Shown: positions 10,178-22,885, counted from the first letter of the stretch. The stretch is 64,000 nucleotides of DNA from DATEDA01 sp963789885 (GCA_963789885.1 CAWBNB010000030.1:1-64000), one strand, 5' to 3'. Program-made: numbers and translations. Notes: generated by a model not told the origin, from the letters alone.

Positions 10178-10858
10178 CTAGTAGGCTCGCGGCCCGAAGA
10201 GATACGGGTGCGCGAGCAGCAGCACGACGTAGGCCGCAAGCGCGGCGCCGAGCCGCTTCCAGCCGATCTCGCCGAAGACGAAGCGGTTGCGGCGGCCGGC
10301 GATCGCGCCGAACGGCACGTTCGAGGTGACCGCGGCGAAGCCCTGCCAGTCCGCGCCGAGGCTGCGCGCCTTGCGCGCATCGATCAGAACGGTGCCGAGG
10401 CCCGCGAGCGCGACGAAGCCGCCGAAGAAGACGAGCGAGGCGAGATCGCCGCGGGCGAGGACGTGCACCGCGCCCCAGAGGATCACGCCCCACATCAGGG
10501 GATGCCGCGTGACGCGGATGATCCCGTGCGCCGGTTCGCTGTTCTTCATCGCGGCGGCCTGGCCGATCGCCGTGGGATTGCGCGTGCTGTACGCGCAGCC
10601 GATGAGGACGACTGCGAACGGCATCACTACCGCCGGCAGCAGGCGCAGTCCCGGCACCTGCCACAGCGGCTCGAACGGCGCGCGCCCGTAGGCCCAGATC
10701 ATCCAGCCGAGGGCGGCGAACGAGACGAGCGAGTAGACGCCGAGGTAGCCGCGCTCGCCGATCTCCGCCACGAGCGTCGAGCGGAGCGGTGTGCTCGATA
10801 CGAAGTGGGTGCCGAGGAAGACGAGCGTCGCGAGCGTCAGGTGGGCGACGGGATCCAT
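10178..10858 (-). CDS. NnrU-family integral membrane protein
   Basis: The 226-residue product is almost entirely hydrophobic, with about six helices: TLATLVFLGTHFVSS, LGVYSLVSFAALGWMIWAYG, LLPAVVMPFAVVLIGCAYS, PLMWGVILWGAVHVLARG, LASLVFFGGFVALAGLG and ALAAYVVLLLAHPYLFG. The central IIRVTRHPLMWGV is the conserved NnrU/isoprenylcysteine-methyltransferase-like RHP motif. NnrU was named from denitrifiers, where it affects nitrite/nitric oxide reduction, but the biochemical role is not settled. ATG at 10858 lies 22 bp after the flavin monooxygenase stop, and the nitroreductase gene starts 10 bp after this stop. No denitrification genes are visible nearby. Confidence 0.8.
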   Translation of the reverse strand: MDPVAHLTLATLVFLGTHFVSSTPLRSTLVAEIGERGYLGVYSLVSFAALGWMIWAYGRAPFEPLWQVPGLRLLPAVVMPFAVVLIGCAYSTRNPTAIGQAAAMKNSEPAHGIIRVTRHPLMWGVILWGAVHVLARGDLASLVFFGGFVALAGLGTVLIDARKARSLGADWQGFAAVTSNVPFGAIAGRRNRFVFGEIGWKRLGAALAAYVVLLLAHPYLFGPRAY

Positions 10859-10880
10859 TGCCCGGCCGGGCGGCCGCCGG

Positions 10881-12080
10881 CTAGAGCGTCGGGCTCGCGA
10901 ACTCGCCGCCGAGCGCGACCAGCCCCCAGTTCGATCCGTGCGCATCGAAGGCGAACCCGATGTGGGCGCCGAGCGAATGCGCGTCGCGGAAGATGCGCTG
11001 GATCGGGTAGGCGTCGTAGATGCCGTTCGCCCCGGCCATCGCGTGCAGGAGGTCCACCGCTTCGGTGCAGAGCTGGGTCGCGTAGGCGACGTTCCGCTTG
11101 ATCCGGAGCTTCTCCTCGGTGTCCATGATGCGCCCTGCCGCCGCCGCTTCCTGTCCCGCGACGCAGTCGCTGCGAAAGAGCGCGCGCGCCGCCTCGATGC
11201 GCACGCCGGCGGCGCCAACGCGCAGCTGCACCGTCTGGAAGTCGCGCATGCGCATGCCGGTGTAGTTCGTGCTGCGCGCCTTCACCGCCTCGCAGGTGAG
11301 CTCGAGCGCGGCCTGGGCGTTGCCGAGCGCCGCCCCGGCGAGGACATGGGAGCCGAGCGTCGTGATCGGGATCTGGTAGAGCGGGTTCGGGTTGACGCGC
11401 GCGCCCGGGAATGCGCCGCCGCCGCGGCAGGTGAGCATGTCGAGCGCGCGGTATTCGGGGACGAGCACCTCCTTCGCCCGCACCGACTTCGAGCCGGTCG
11501 CGCGCATGCCGAGCACGTTCCAGTCGTCGACGATCTCGTACTCGGAGCGGTGCACGAGGCACATGCGATAGCCGACGACGCGGTCGCGGTCGTAGACCTG
11601 CGCCGCGAGCATGTTCCACTCCGACGGATCGACGCCGCTCGAGAAGTTCCAGTGTCCCGACAGCGAGAACCCGCCGTCCACCTTGTGCGCGCGCCCCTGC
11701 GGGAAGGCGATGCCCGAGGCGATGAGCGCATCGGGGTTCGCGCCCCACACCTCGTCCTGCGCGCGCTCGTCGTAGAGCGCGAGCATCCAGTGGTGGATGC
11801 CGAGGTTGCCGACGTTCCAGGCGGTGGACGGGCAGCCGCGCGCGAGCTCGGCGGGGATGTCGACGACCGACACGAAGTCGAGCTCCATGCCGCCGTAGCG
11901 CTTCGGCTGCACGAAGCGGAGGAGGCCGGTGCGATGCAGGTCGGCCTCGGTCTCGGGCAGCATCCGGCGCGCCGTCTCGCCGCGCGCCGCGCGCTCACGG
12001 AGCGCCGGCACGAGCGCGCGCGCGCGCGCGAGCGCCTCGCCGTAGCCGACGTCGGCGAACGTCGCGGTGGGTGCGTTCAC
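10881..12080 (-). CDS. acyl-CoA-dehydrogenase-fold flavin-dependent monooxygenase (HsaA/DszC type)
   Basis: I chose the GTG at 12080, whose codon overlaps the TGA of the VOC gene (GTGA), giving 399 residues; a longer start at 12137 would run back into that gene. Features include FVQPKRYGGMEL and CPSTAWNVGNLGIHHWML in the N-terminal helical domain, GHWNFSSGVDPSEWNMLA and the MRATGSKSV loop in the beta domain, and a C-terminal four-helix region with DAYPIQRIFRDAHSLGAHIG. The MRATGS pattern and absence of a clear acyl-CoA-dehydrogenase catalytic glutamate context favour two-component aromatic or steroid hydroxylases over true acyl-CoA dehydrogenases. A flavin reductase partner is needed; the nitroreductase at the operon end is a candidate. 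Confidence 0.75.
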   Translation of the reverse strand: MNAPTATFADVGYGEALARARALVPALRERAARGETARRMLPETEADLHRTGLLRFVQPKRYGGMELDFVSVVDIPAELARGCPSTAWNVGNLGIHHWMLALYDERAQDEVWGANPDALIASGIAFPQGRAHKVDGGFSLSGHWNFSSGVDPSEWNMLAAQVYDRDRVVGYRMCLVHRSEYEIVDDWNVLGMRATGSKSVRAKEVLVPEYRALDMLTCRGGGAFPGARVNPNPLYQIPITTLGSHVLAGAALGNAQAALELTCEAVKARSTNYTGMRMRDFQTVQLRVGAAGVRIEAARALFRSDCVAGQEAAAAGRIMDTEEKLRIKRNVAYATQLCTEAVDLLHAMAGANGIYDAYPIQRIFRDAHSLGAHIGFAFDAHGSNWGLVALGGEFASPTL

Positions 12081-12556
12081 TTGACCGTCTCCGGCACCCG
12101 CACCATCTCGGCGTAGTTCTCGGCGCTCGCGCCCCACGCCGGCTGCTTGTCGATGCCGAAGAAGTTGAGCTCCACGGTCAGGCCGTTCGGGTCCCTGATG
12201 AACATCTGGTAGAGCTGGAACTCGGGGAAGTAGCGGTTGCGGGAGCTGACCCCGACCTCGCCGAAGCGCTTGGCGAACTTCTCCGGCTCGGTGGCGAGGA
12301 ACGCGATGTGGTCGACGACGCCGGTGTTGTCGGTGGCCGACTTCGGCGTGGTGCCTAGGTAATAGAGCTCGGAGTTCGGGATCCCGTGGGGACCCATATG
12401 GACCTGGATCTTGCCGTTCACGCCGAGCCAGTAGCCGGGGAACGGGAAATCCGGCCGCGGCATCACCTCGAAGCCGAGCACGTCGCAGTAGAAAGCCTTG
12501 GTGGCCTCGAGGTCGTTGGCGCGGACGAAGTAGTGGTTGATCTCGGTGACGGGCAC
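12077..12556 (-). CDS. VOC-superfamily protein (glyoxalase / extradiol dioxygenase fold)
   Basis: The 159-residue protein has one pair of beta-alpha-beta-beta-beta units. INHYFVRANDLEATKAFYCDVLGFEV is the typical N-terminal half, and VVDHIAFLATEPEKF with DPNGLTVELNFF the C-terminal half. H8, H83 and E129 occupy the positions of the two-histidine one-glutamate metal site. It could be an extradiol-type ring-cleavage enzyme, a lyase or a resistance protein. Coupling to a flavin aromatic hydroxylase gene through a GTGA overlap supports a ring hydroxylation then cleavage pair like HsaA/HsaC, although this VOC protein is half the length of classical two-module extradiol dioxygenases. ATG at 12556 follows a GGAGGACT ribosome site. 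Confidence 0.75.
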   Translation of the reverse strand: MPVTEINHYFVRANDLEATKAFYCDVLGFEVMPRPDFPFPGYWLGVNGKIQVHMGPHGIPNSELYYLGTTPKSATDNTGVVDHIAFLATEPEKFAKRFGEVGVSSRNRYFPEFQLYQMFIRDPNGLTVELNFFGIDKQPAWGASAENYAEMVRVPETVK

Positions 12557-12680
12557 GGGAGTCCTCCGGTAGAGAGTCGGCTGCCCTGCGATGTTAAGCC
12601 GCGGCCGCGGGTTGATAAAGGGGACCGCCCGATTTTCTACGGCACGGGAATTTCCGGCGCCCCGCCTGAAGCGCGGGTGG

Positions 12681-12974
12681 CTAACCCTTGTCCCAGAGCA
12701 CGTCGGCGCCGGCCTTTGCCGCCCGCTCGAGGAGGTCGACGAGCGGAAAGGCGCGCTGCTTGAGCGAAACCTTCGGTTCCTGCTCCTCGCGGCCGCCTTC
12801 CTTCGCGGGGGCCGCGGCGACCGCGGCCTTGAGCCGCTCGAGCGCGGCCGGGATGTCCTTGGCGAGCAGCGCGCCCGGCACGGTGCCGCTGTGTCCCATG
12901 GCCTTCAGCAGCGCCACCGCGATGTCGCCGAACATCGTGATCCCGCCGACCTTGCTGTCGAATTTGACGAGCAT
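12681..12974 (-). CDS. DUF1840 domain-containing protein
   Basis: The 97-residue product begins MLVKFDSKVGGITMFGDIAV, a highly conserved DUF1840 opening found mainly in betaproteobacteria, and ends with FPLVDLLERAAKAGADVLWD. A hydrophilic linker rich in K, E and A (about residues 57-68) separates the two conserved parts. No enzymatic motif is visible and the function is unknown. It is divergent from the DUF1015 gene; the predicted transcription start from the symmetric -10 element at 12981-12986 lies at or next to this ATG, so the message may be leaderless. Confidence 0.8.
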   Translation of the reverse strand: MLVKFDSKVGGITMFGDIAVALLKAMGHSGTVPGALLAKDIPAALERLKAAVAAAPAKEGGREEQEPKVSLKQRAFPLVDLLERAAKAGADVLWDKG

Positions 12975-12979
12975 GCCGG

Positions 12980-13000
12980 GATTCTACGCGGGGTAGAATC
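12980..13000. promoter_or_regulatory. symmetric inverted repeat carrying back-to-back -10 elements
   Basis: Eight-base arms GATTCTAC (12980-12987) and GTAGAATC (12993-13000) flank the five-base spacer GCGGG in the 52-bp gap between the divergent DUF1840 and DUF1015 genes. Each strand therefore reads TAGAAT, one base off the sigma-70 -10 consensus. The geometry predicts two divergent starts, near 13006 on plus and near 12974 on minus. It could equally be a dimeric repressor operator. Confidence 0.5.
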
Positions 13001-13026
13001 GCCGCGCGTCCCCGCCCGTATCCCCA

Positions 13027-14286
13027 GTGCCCGCCGAACCGATTCCGCGCTTGCCACTCGTCCGCCCGTTTGCCGCCCTGCGTCCGGCGCCCGCGCGCGC
13101 CGCCGAAGTCGCCGCGCCGCCGTACGACGTCCTGTCGAGCGACGAGGCGCGTGCGCGCGCCGCCGGCAAGCCGTGGAGCTTTCTGCACGTCTCGAAGCCG
13201 GAGATCGACCTTCCGGCGGGCACCGATCCGTACTCGCCAGCGGTCTACGCCAAGGGTGCCGACAACCTCGCGCGGATGTGCGCGGCGGGCGTGCTCGTGC
13301 GCGACCCGGCGCCGTCGTACTACGTCTATCGCTTCACGCTCGAGGGTCGCGTCCAGACCGGCGTCGCGGCCGTCGCGTCGATGGCGGCGTACGACGCGAA
13401 CCGTGTCCGCAAGCACGAGCTCACCCGCCCCGACAAGGAAGACGACCGCGTGCGCCACATGGAAGCGCTCAACGCGCAGACCGGGCCGGTCCTCGCGGCG
13501 TATCCGCCGGCCGCGGCGCTCGACGCGCTGCTCGCCGAGATCGCGCGCGGCGCGCCGGAGACGGACGTCCTCGCCGACGGCGGCGTGCGCCATTCGATCT
13601 GGCCGGTGCGCGACGCCGGGTCGATCGCGCGGATCGGCGCGCTCTTCGACGCGATGCCGGCGATCTACATCGCCGACGGCCATCACCGTTCGGCGGCCGC
13701 CTCCCGCGTCGCGTCGCGGCGGCGGGAGCGGGGCGCCGGCGCCGACGCGAGCCACGAGTGGTTCCTGGTTGTGGCGTTCCCGCACCACGAGCTGCGGATC
13801 CTCGACTACAACCGCGTCGTGCGCGACCTCGGCGGGATGACCCGGCACGAGCTGCTCGCGAAGCTGGGTGCCAGGTTCGACGTGACCGCGAGCGACGGGC
13901 CGGTGCGGCCCGCGCGCCACGGGGAGTTCGGCATGTACGCCGGCGGCCACTGGCACCGGTTCGCGCCGCGTCCCGGGGTGCCCGAGCCGACTGACCCGGT
14001 GGCGCGACTCGACGCGAGCCTGCTGACGAGTCGCGTACTTTCCCCGCTCCTCGGCATCGGCGATCTCCGGACCGACAAGCGGATCGACTTCGTCGGCGGC
14101 GGCCGCGGTCTCGGCGAGCTCGAGAAGCGCGTCGACTCCGGCGAGATGGCGGCCGCGTTCTCGCTCTACCCGACCCGCTTCGAGGACCTCATGGCGGTGG
14201 CCGACGCCGGCGAGGTGATGCCGCCGAAATCGACCTGGTTCGAGCCCAAGCTCGCCGACGGACTCCTCTCGCACGTGCTCGACTGA
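13027..14286 (+). CDS. DUF1015 family protein
   Basis: The 419-residue product from the GTG at 13027 shows the DUF1015 pattern: RPFAALRPAPARAAEVAAPPYDVLS at the N-terminus, FLHVSKPEIDLP, a YVYRFTLEGRVQTGVAA strand, KHELTRPDKEDDRVRHMEAL, and the signature YIADGHHRSAAASRVAS near residue 220. The DGHHR motif resembles a phosphate- or metal-binding site. In some genomes the family neighbours serine or glycine metabolism genes, and a kinase role has been suggested for relatives, but this protein has no assigned reaction. Cytosolic, with no signal peptide or helices. It ends 41 bp before the radical SAM gene and probably does not share its regulation, because a promoter and LexA-type box lie between. 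Confidence 0.8.
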   Translation: MPAEPIPRLPLVRPFAALRPAPARAAEVAAPPYDVLSSDEARARAAGKPWSFLHVSKPEIDLPAGTDPYSPAVYAKGADNLARMCAAGVLVRDPAPSYYVYRFTLEGRVQTGVAAVASMAAYDANRVRKHELTRPDKEDDRVRHMEALNAQTGPVLAAYPPAAALDALLAEIARGAPETDVLADGGVRHSIWPVRDAGSIARIGALFDAMPAIYIADGHHRSAAASRVASRRRERGAGADASHEWFLVVAFPHHELRILDYNRVVRDLGGMTRHELLAKLGARFDVTASDGPVRPARHGEFGMYAGGHWHRFAPRPGVPEPTDPVARLDASLLTSRVLSPLLGIGDLRTDKRIDFVGGGRGLGELEKRVDSGEMAAAFSLYPTRFEDLMAVADAGEVMPPKSTWFEPKLADGLLSHVLD

Positions 14287-14293
14287 CGCCCGC

Positions 14294-14321
14294 TTGCGTT
14301 CGGTGAAATACTGATTAAAAT
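14294..14321 (+). promoter_or_regulatory. candidate promoter of the radical SAM gene, leaderless
   Basis: TTGCGT at 14294-14299 and TAAAAT at 14316-14321 are spaced by 16 bases and resemble sigma-70 -35 and -10 elements (TTG conserved; five of six in the -10). The expected start point falls about seven bases downstream, on the A of the ATG at 14328, and no Shine-Dalgarno sequence precedes that ATG. Both observations fit a leaderless transcript. Confidence 0.5.
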
Positions 14322-14328
14322 ATCAGTA
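14309..14328. promoter_or_regulatory. LexA-type SOS box overlapping the start codon
   Basis: TACTGATTAAAATATCAGTA matches TACTG-N10-CAGTA, the enterobacterial LexA consensus TACTG(TA)5CAGTA, with every outer position identical and an AT-rich centre. The symmetry extends one more base pair (14308/14329). It encloses the candidate -10 and ends on the first base of the start codon, so bound LexA would block the promoter. The island is strikingly AT-rich for this genome. From memory, PA0069 of Pseudomonas aeruginosa, the family namesake, belongs to the LexA regulon. Confidence 0.7.
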
Positions 14329-16481
14329 TGGCACTGAAGACGACGCGGGGCACGCAGATCCGCGGCGACGCCGGGGGTGCGGTGAAGGGTCGCGGCGCGC
14401 CCTCAAACCTGGAGGGCCGCTACGAGGCGTTTACGCGCGAGCGCGCCGACGACGGCTGGGAGCGCGAGGAGGAGGCGCTCCCGCCGCTGAAGACGATCGT
14501 CACCGAGGAGCGCGCGAAGAGCATCATCTCGCGCAACGACTCGCCCGACGTCGGCTTCGACCAGTCGATCAACCCGTACCGCGGCTGCGAGCACGGGTGT
14601 GTCTACTGCCTGGCGGGCGACACCGCGATCCTGCTGGCGAGCGGCGCGGTGAAGCCGCTCGCCGAGCTTCGAGTCGGGGACGAGATCTACGGCACGGAGA
14701 AACGCGGGCACTATCGCTACTACATCAAGACGCGGGTCCTCGCCCACTGGCAGACAAGCAAGCCCGCGTATCGGATCGAGCTCGCCGACGGCACGCTGGT
14801 CGTTGCAAGCGGCGATCACCGATTCCTGACCGAGCGCGGCTGGAAGTTCGTCGATCGACGCGACGCCGGCGGCCGGCGGTCTCGCCTGACGGTCAACAAC
14901 ACCTTGATGGGTTTCGGCAGGGTCGATGACCGCTCGCGCGGCGCCCACACCCGGGAATACCGGCGCGGCTATCTGTGCGGGATCATGCGAGGAGACGGGC
15001 ATCTGGGCCGCTACGGCTACGTCCGGCGGAACGGCTTGCGGAACGTCGTGCACAGATTCCGGCTGGCGATGGCCGACGCGGATGCGCTCGAGAGGAGCGA
15101 TCGCTTCCTGCGGGAGTTCGGCGTTGCCACCGATCGGTTCCTCTTTCACGCCGCAACGCCGGCGCGCCGGAGAATCGACGCCATTCGCATCAGCAGCCGT
15201 GCGGCCGTCGAAGCGATCGCCCGGTTGATCGAGTGGCCGGAGCGGTACGAGGGCGACTGGGCGCGCGGATTCGTGGCGGGAATCTTCGACGCGGAGGGTT
15301 CCTACGCCGACGGTACCATCCGGATCGCCAACACCGATCAGCGGATGATCGAAGCAACCGTCTCGTCGCTGCAGGGGCTCGGCTTCCGATCGGTGCTGGA
15401 AATGCCGGGATCCGGGCGCAAGAAGCCCGTGCAGTACGTCCGGGTGCCTGGAGGCGTGCGTGAGCACTTGCGGTTCTTCCGGGCGTTCGATCCGTCGATC
15501 GCCCGCAAGCGCGACGTAACGGGCTTGGCGCTGAAGTGTGCGGTGGATCTACAGGTCGCATCCGTCGAGCCGCTTCGTGGCAAGAGCGAACTGTTCGACA
15601 TCACAACCGGGACCGGGGACTTCGTGGCAAACGGCGTCCTCAGCCACAACTGCTTCGCCCGCCCGACCCACGCCTACCTCGGCCTCTCGCCCGGCCTCGA
15701 CTTCGAGACGCGGATCTTCGCCAAGACCAACGCCGCCGAGCTGCTGCGCCGCGAGCTCGCCGTGCCGGGCTATCGCTGCAGCCCGATCGCGATCGGCGTG
15801 AATACCGACGCCTATCAGCCGGCCGAGCGCGAGCTCCGGATCACGCGTTCGGTGATCGAGGTGCTCGCCGAATACGAGCATCCGTTCACGCTGATAAGCA
15901 AGAATTCGCTCATCGAGCGCGACATCGACCTGATCGCGCCCGCGGCGGCGAAGCGCCTGACGCGCGCGGCGGTCTCGGTCACCAACTTCGACGCCGCGCT
16001 TGCGCGCAAGCTGGAGCCGCGGGCCGCCGCGCCGTACCGGCGGATCGAAACGATCCGGCGGCTCGCCGCCGCCGGCATCCCGGTGTGCGTGATGGTGGCG
16101 CCGGTCATCCCGTTCGTGAACGACCGGCATATGGAAGAGATCCTCGAGCGCGCGCGCGAAGCCGGCGCGACATCGGCCGGGTACGTACTGCTGCGCCTGC
16201 CGCACGAGCTCGCGCCGCTCTTCAAGGAGTGGCTCGCGACGCACTACCCGCTCAAGGCCGAGCACGTGATGAGCCTCGTGCACCAGGTGCGCGGCGGCAG
16301 GGACTACGACTCGCGGTTCGGCATCCGCCAGAGCGGGACCGGGACCCTCGCCGAGCTGATCGGCAAGCGTTTCGAGCTCGCGTGCAAGCGGCTCGGACTG
16401 AACGAGGACGACTGGCGGGAGCCGCTCGACACCTCGCGCTTCCGGCCGCCGCGGACGGACCCGCAGCTCGATCTCTTCTAG
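14328..16481 (+). CDS. PA0069/Rv2578c-family radical SAM protein interrupted by an intein
   Basis: The 717-residue precursor consists of an N-extein (1-93), a 348-residue intein (94-441) and a C-extein (442-717); the spliced host is 369 residues, a normal length for this family. Joining the exteins restores RGCEHGCVY-CFARPTHAYLG, the CX3CX2C motif that binds the 4Fe-4S cluster for S-adenosylmethionine cleavage. Cys87 and Cys91 are in the N-extein and the third cysteine is Cys442. Later conserved parts include FETRIFAKTNAAELLRREL, IAIGVNTDAYQPAERE, PFTLISKNSLIERD and VMVAPVIPFVND. Relatives resemble spore photoproduct lyase and are DNA-damage induced, so a repair role is plausible but unproven. 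Its stop codon shares the CTAG at 16478-16481 with the convergent folE stop. Confidence 0.9.
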   Translation: MALKTTRGTQIRGDAGGAVKGRGAPSNLEGRYEAFTRERADDGWEREEEALPPLKTIVTEERAKSIISRNDSPDVGFDQSINPYRGCEHGCVYCLAGDTAILLASGAVKPLAELRVGDEIYGTEKRGHYRYYIKTRVLAHWQTSKPAYRIELADGTLVVASGDHRFLTERGWKFVDRRDAGGRRSRLTVNNTLMGFGRVDDRSRGAHTREYRRGYLCGIMRGDGHLGRYGYVRRNGLRNVVHRFRLAMADADALERSDRFLREFGVATDRFLFHAATPARRRIDAIRISSRAAVEAIARLIEWPERYEGDWARGFVAGIFDAEGSYADGTIRIANTDQRMIEATVSSLQGLGFRSVLEMPGSGRKKPVQYVRVPGGVREHLRFFRAFDPSIARKRDVTGLALKCAVDLQVASVEPLRGKSELFDITTGTGDFVANGVLSHNCFARPTHAYLGLSPGLDFETRIFAKTNAAELLRRELAVPGYRCSPIAIGVNTDAYQPAERELRITRSVIEVLAEYEHPFTLISKNSLIERDIDLIAPAAAKRLTRAAVSVTNFDAALARKLEPRAAAPYRRIETIRRLAAAGIPVCVMVAPVIPFVNDRHMEEILERAREAGATSAGYVLLRLPHELAPLFKEWLATHYPLKAEHVMSLVHQVRGGRDYDSRFGIRQSGTGTLAELIGKRFELACKRLGLNEDDWREPLDTSRFRPPRTDPQLDLF
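14607..15650 (+). mobile_element. LAGLIDADG homing-endonuclease intein
   Basis: The element begins CLAGDTAILLASGAVKPLAEL (splicing block A, Cys1 = residue 94) and ends ANGVLSHN followed by Cys+1 (residue 442). Block B is VVASGDHRFLTERGW with His164; block F is ELFDITTGTGDFVANG; the penultimate His440 and terminal Asn441 are present, so every residue needed for class 1 splicing can be seen. Between them lie two LAGLIDADG helices, GYLCGIMRGDG (residues 214-224) and GFVAGIFDAEG (314-324), both keeping the acidic catalytic residue, so the endonuclease looks intact. Codon choice looks slightly less GC-extreme than in the host exteins, consistent with horizontal arrival. The insertion site is the codon for the third Fe-S cysteine. 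Confidence 0.9.
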
Positions 16482-17181
16482 CTCTTCACCAGCTGGAGAA
16501 ACTCCCGGCGCAGCTCGGGGTTGGTAAGGAACGCGCCGCGCATGATGCTGTTCACCATGTGCGACTCGTCCTTCACGCCGCGCCATTGCATGCAGTAGTG
16601 GTCGGCCTCGAGGATGAGGGCGACGCCCTCGGGCTGCAGGCGCTCCTCCAGGAGATCGGCGAGGTGCATCACCGCCTCTTCCTGGATCTGCGGCCGGCTC
16701 ATCACCCAGTCGGCGATCCGCGAGTACTTCGACAGCCCGACGAGATTGGAGCGCTCGCTCGGCAGCACGCCGATCCACAGCTTGCCGATGATCGGCACCA
16801 GGTGGTGCGAGCAGGCGCTCCGGACCTTGATCGGGCCGACGATCATCAGCTCGTTCAGCTTCGCCGCGTTCGGGAACTCGGTCACCGGCGGCATCGGGTG
16901 ATAGCGGCCCTTGAACGTCTCGTGCAGGAACATCCGCGCCACCCGCCGCGCGGTGCCGCGCGTGTTGTGGTCGCTCACGGTGTCGATCACCAGCGACTCG
17001 AGCAGACCCTGGATCCGTTCGGTCACTTCGGCCTCGAGCGCGGCGAGCTCGCCGTCGCAAATGAACCCGGCGATGTTGTCGTTCGCGTGGAAGCGGTGGC
17101 CGGCGGCGACGAGGCGCTCGCGCACCTGTTTCGAGACCGGGACCGCGGCGGTCCCCCGCAGCGGCCGGTTACCGGATTCGC

Positions 17182-17185
<4 letters not shown>
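16478..17185 (-). CDS. folE: GTP cyclohydrolase I
   Basis: The 235-residue product has the family's catalytic centre: RSACSHHLVPIIGKLWIGVLP with zinc-ligand Cys125 and the following histidines, and EADHYCMQWRGVKD with Cys198, the third ligand. IDTVSDHNTRGTARRVARMF and the C-terminal SIMRGAFLTNPELRREFL also fit. The enzyme converts GTP to 7,8-dihydroneopterin triphosphate, the first step of folate and tetrahydropterin synthesis, in the cytosol. I prefer the ATG at 17185 (MSESGNRPL) because AGGAGG precedes it and it overlaps the uvrA stop (ATGA as sequenced). Translational coupling to uvrA is implied. The stop is shared head-on with the radical SAM gene. Confidence 0.93.
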
Positions 17186-22743
<5,558 letters not shown>

Positions 22744-22769
22744 GTATTTTGGCGGGGCGGGAAACGAGA

Positions 22770-22791
22770 CGCGGCGCCGGACGGCGCCGCG
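22770..22791. terminator. 9-bp GC-rich hairpin between MFS gene and uvrA
   Basis: Arms CGCGGCGCC and GGCGCCGCG flank the loop GGAC. On the minus strand it lies downstream of the MFS stop and upstream of the uvrA ATG and is followed by a weakly T-rich TCTCGTTTC. It may end the MFS transcript or structure the uvrA leader. Confidence 0.4.
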
Positions 22792-22805
22792 ATCTCCGGG
22801 ATTCT

Positions 22806-22827
22806 ACGCCGGGCGCCCGCCCGGCGT
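22806..22827. terminator. 10-bp GC-rich inverted repeat between MFS gene and uvrA
   Basis: Arms ACGCCGGGCG and CGCCCGGCGT surround a two-base centre, 14 bases from the next hairpin. As RNA the innermost pairs must open to form a loop. Two stable hairpins in tandem within 60 bp suggest transcription termination after the MFS gene. No T run follows, so Rho-independent function is doubtful. Confidence 0.4.
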
Positions 22828-22885
22828 TCCACCACGGGATATGGGGCCGCGGCGTGCGCGCTGCAATACGGGATTCCGGCGCGGC

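Noticed and set aside
12599..12610. CCGCGGCCGCGG 12-bp palindrome downstream of the DUF1840 gene
   Set aside because: GC-only palindromes of this size are expected by chance at this composition, and no T tract or gene geometry supports a terminator or operator.
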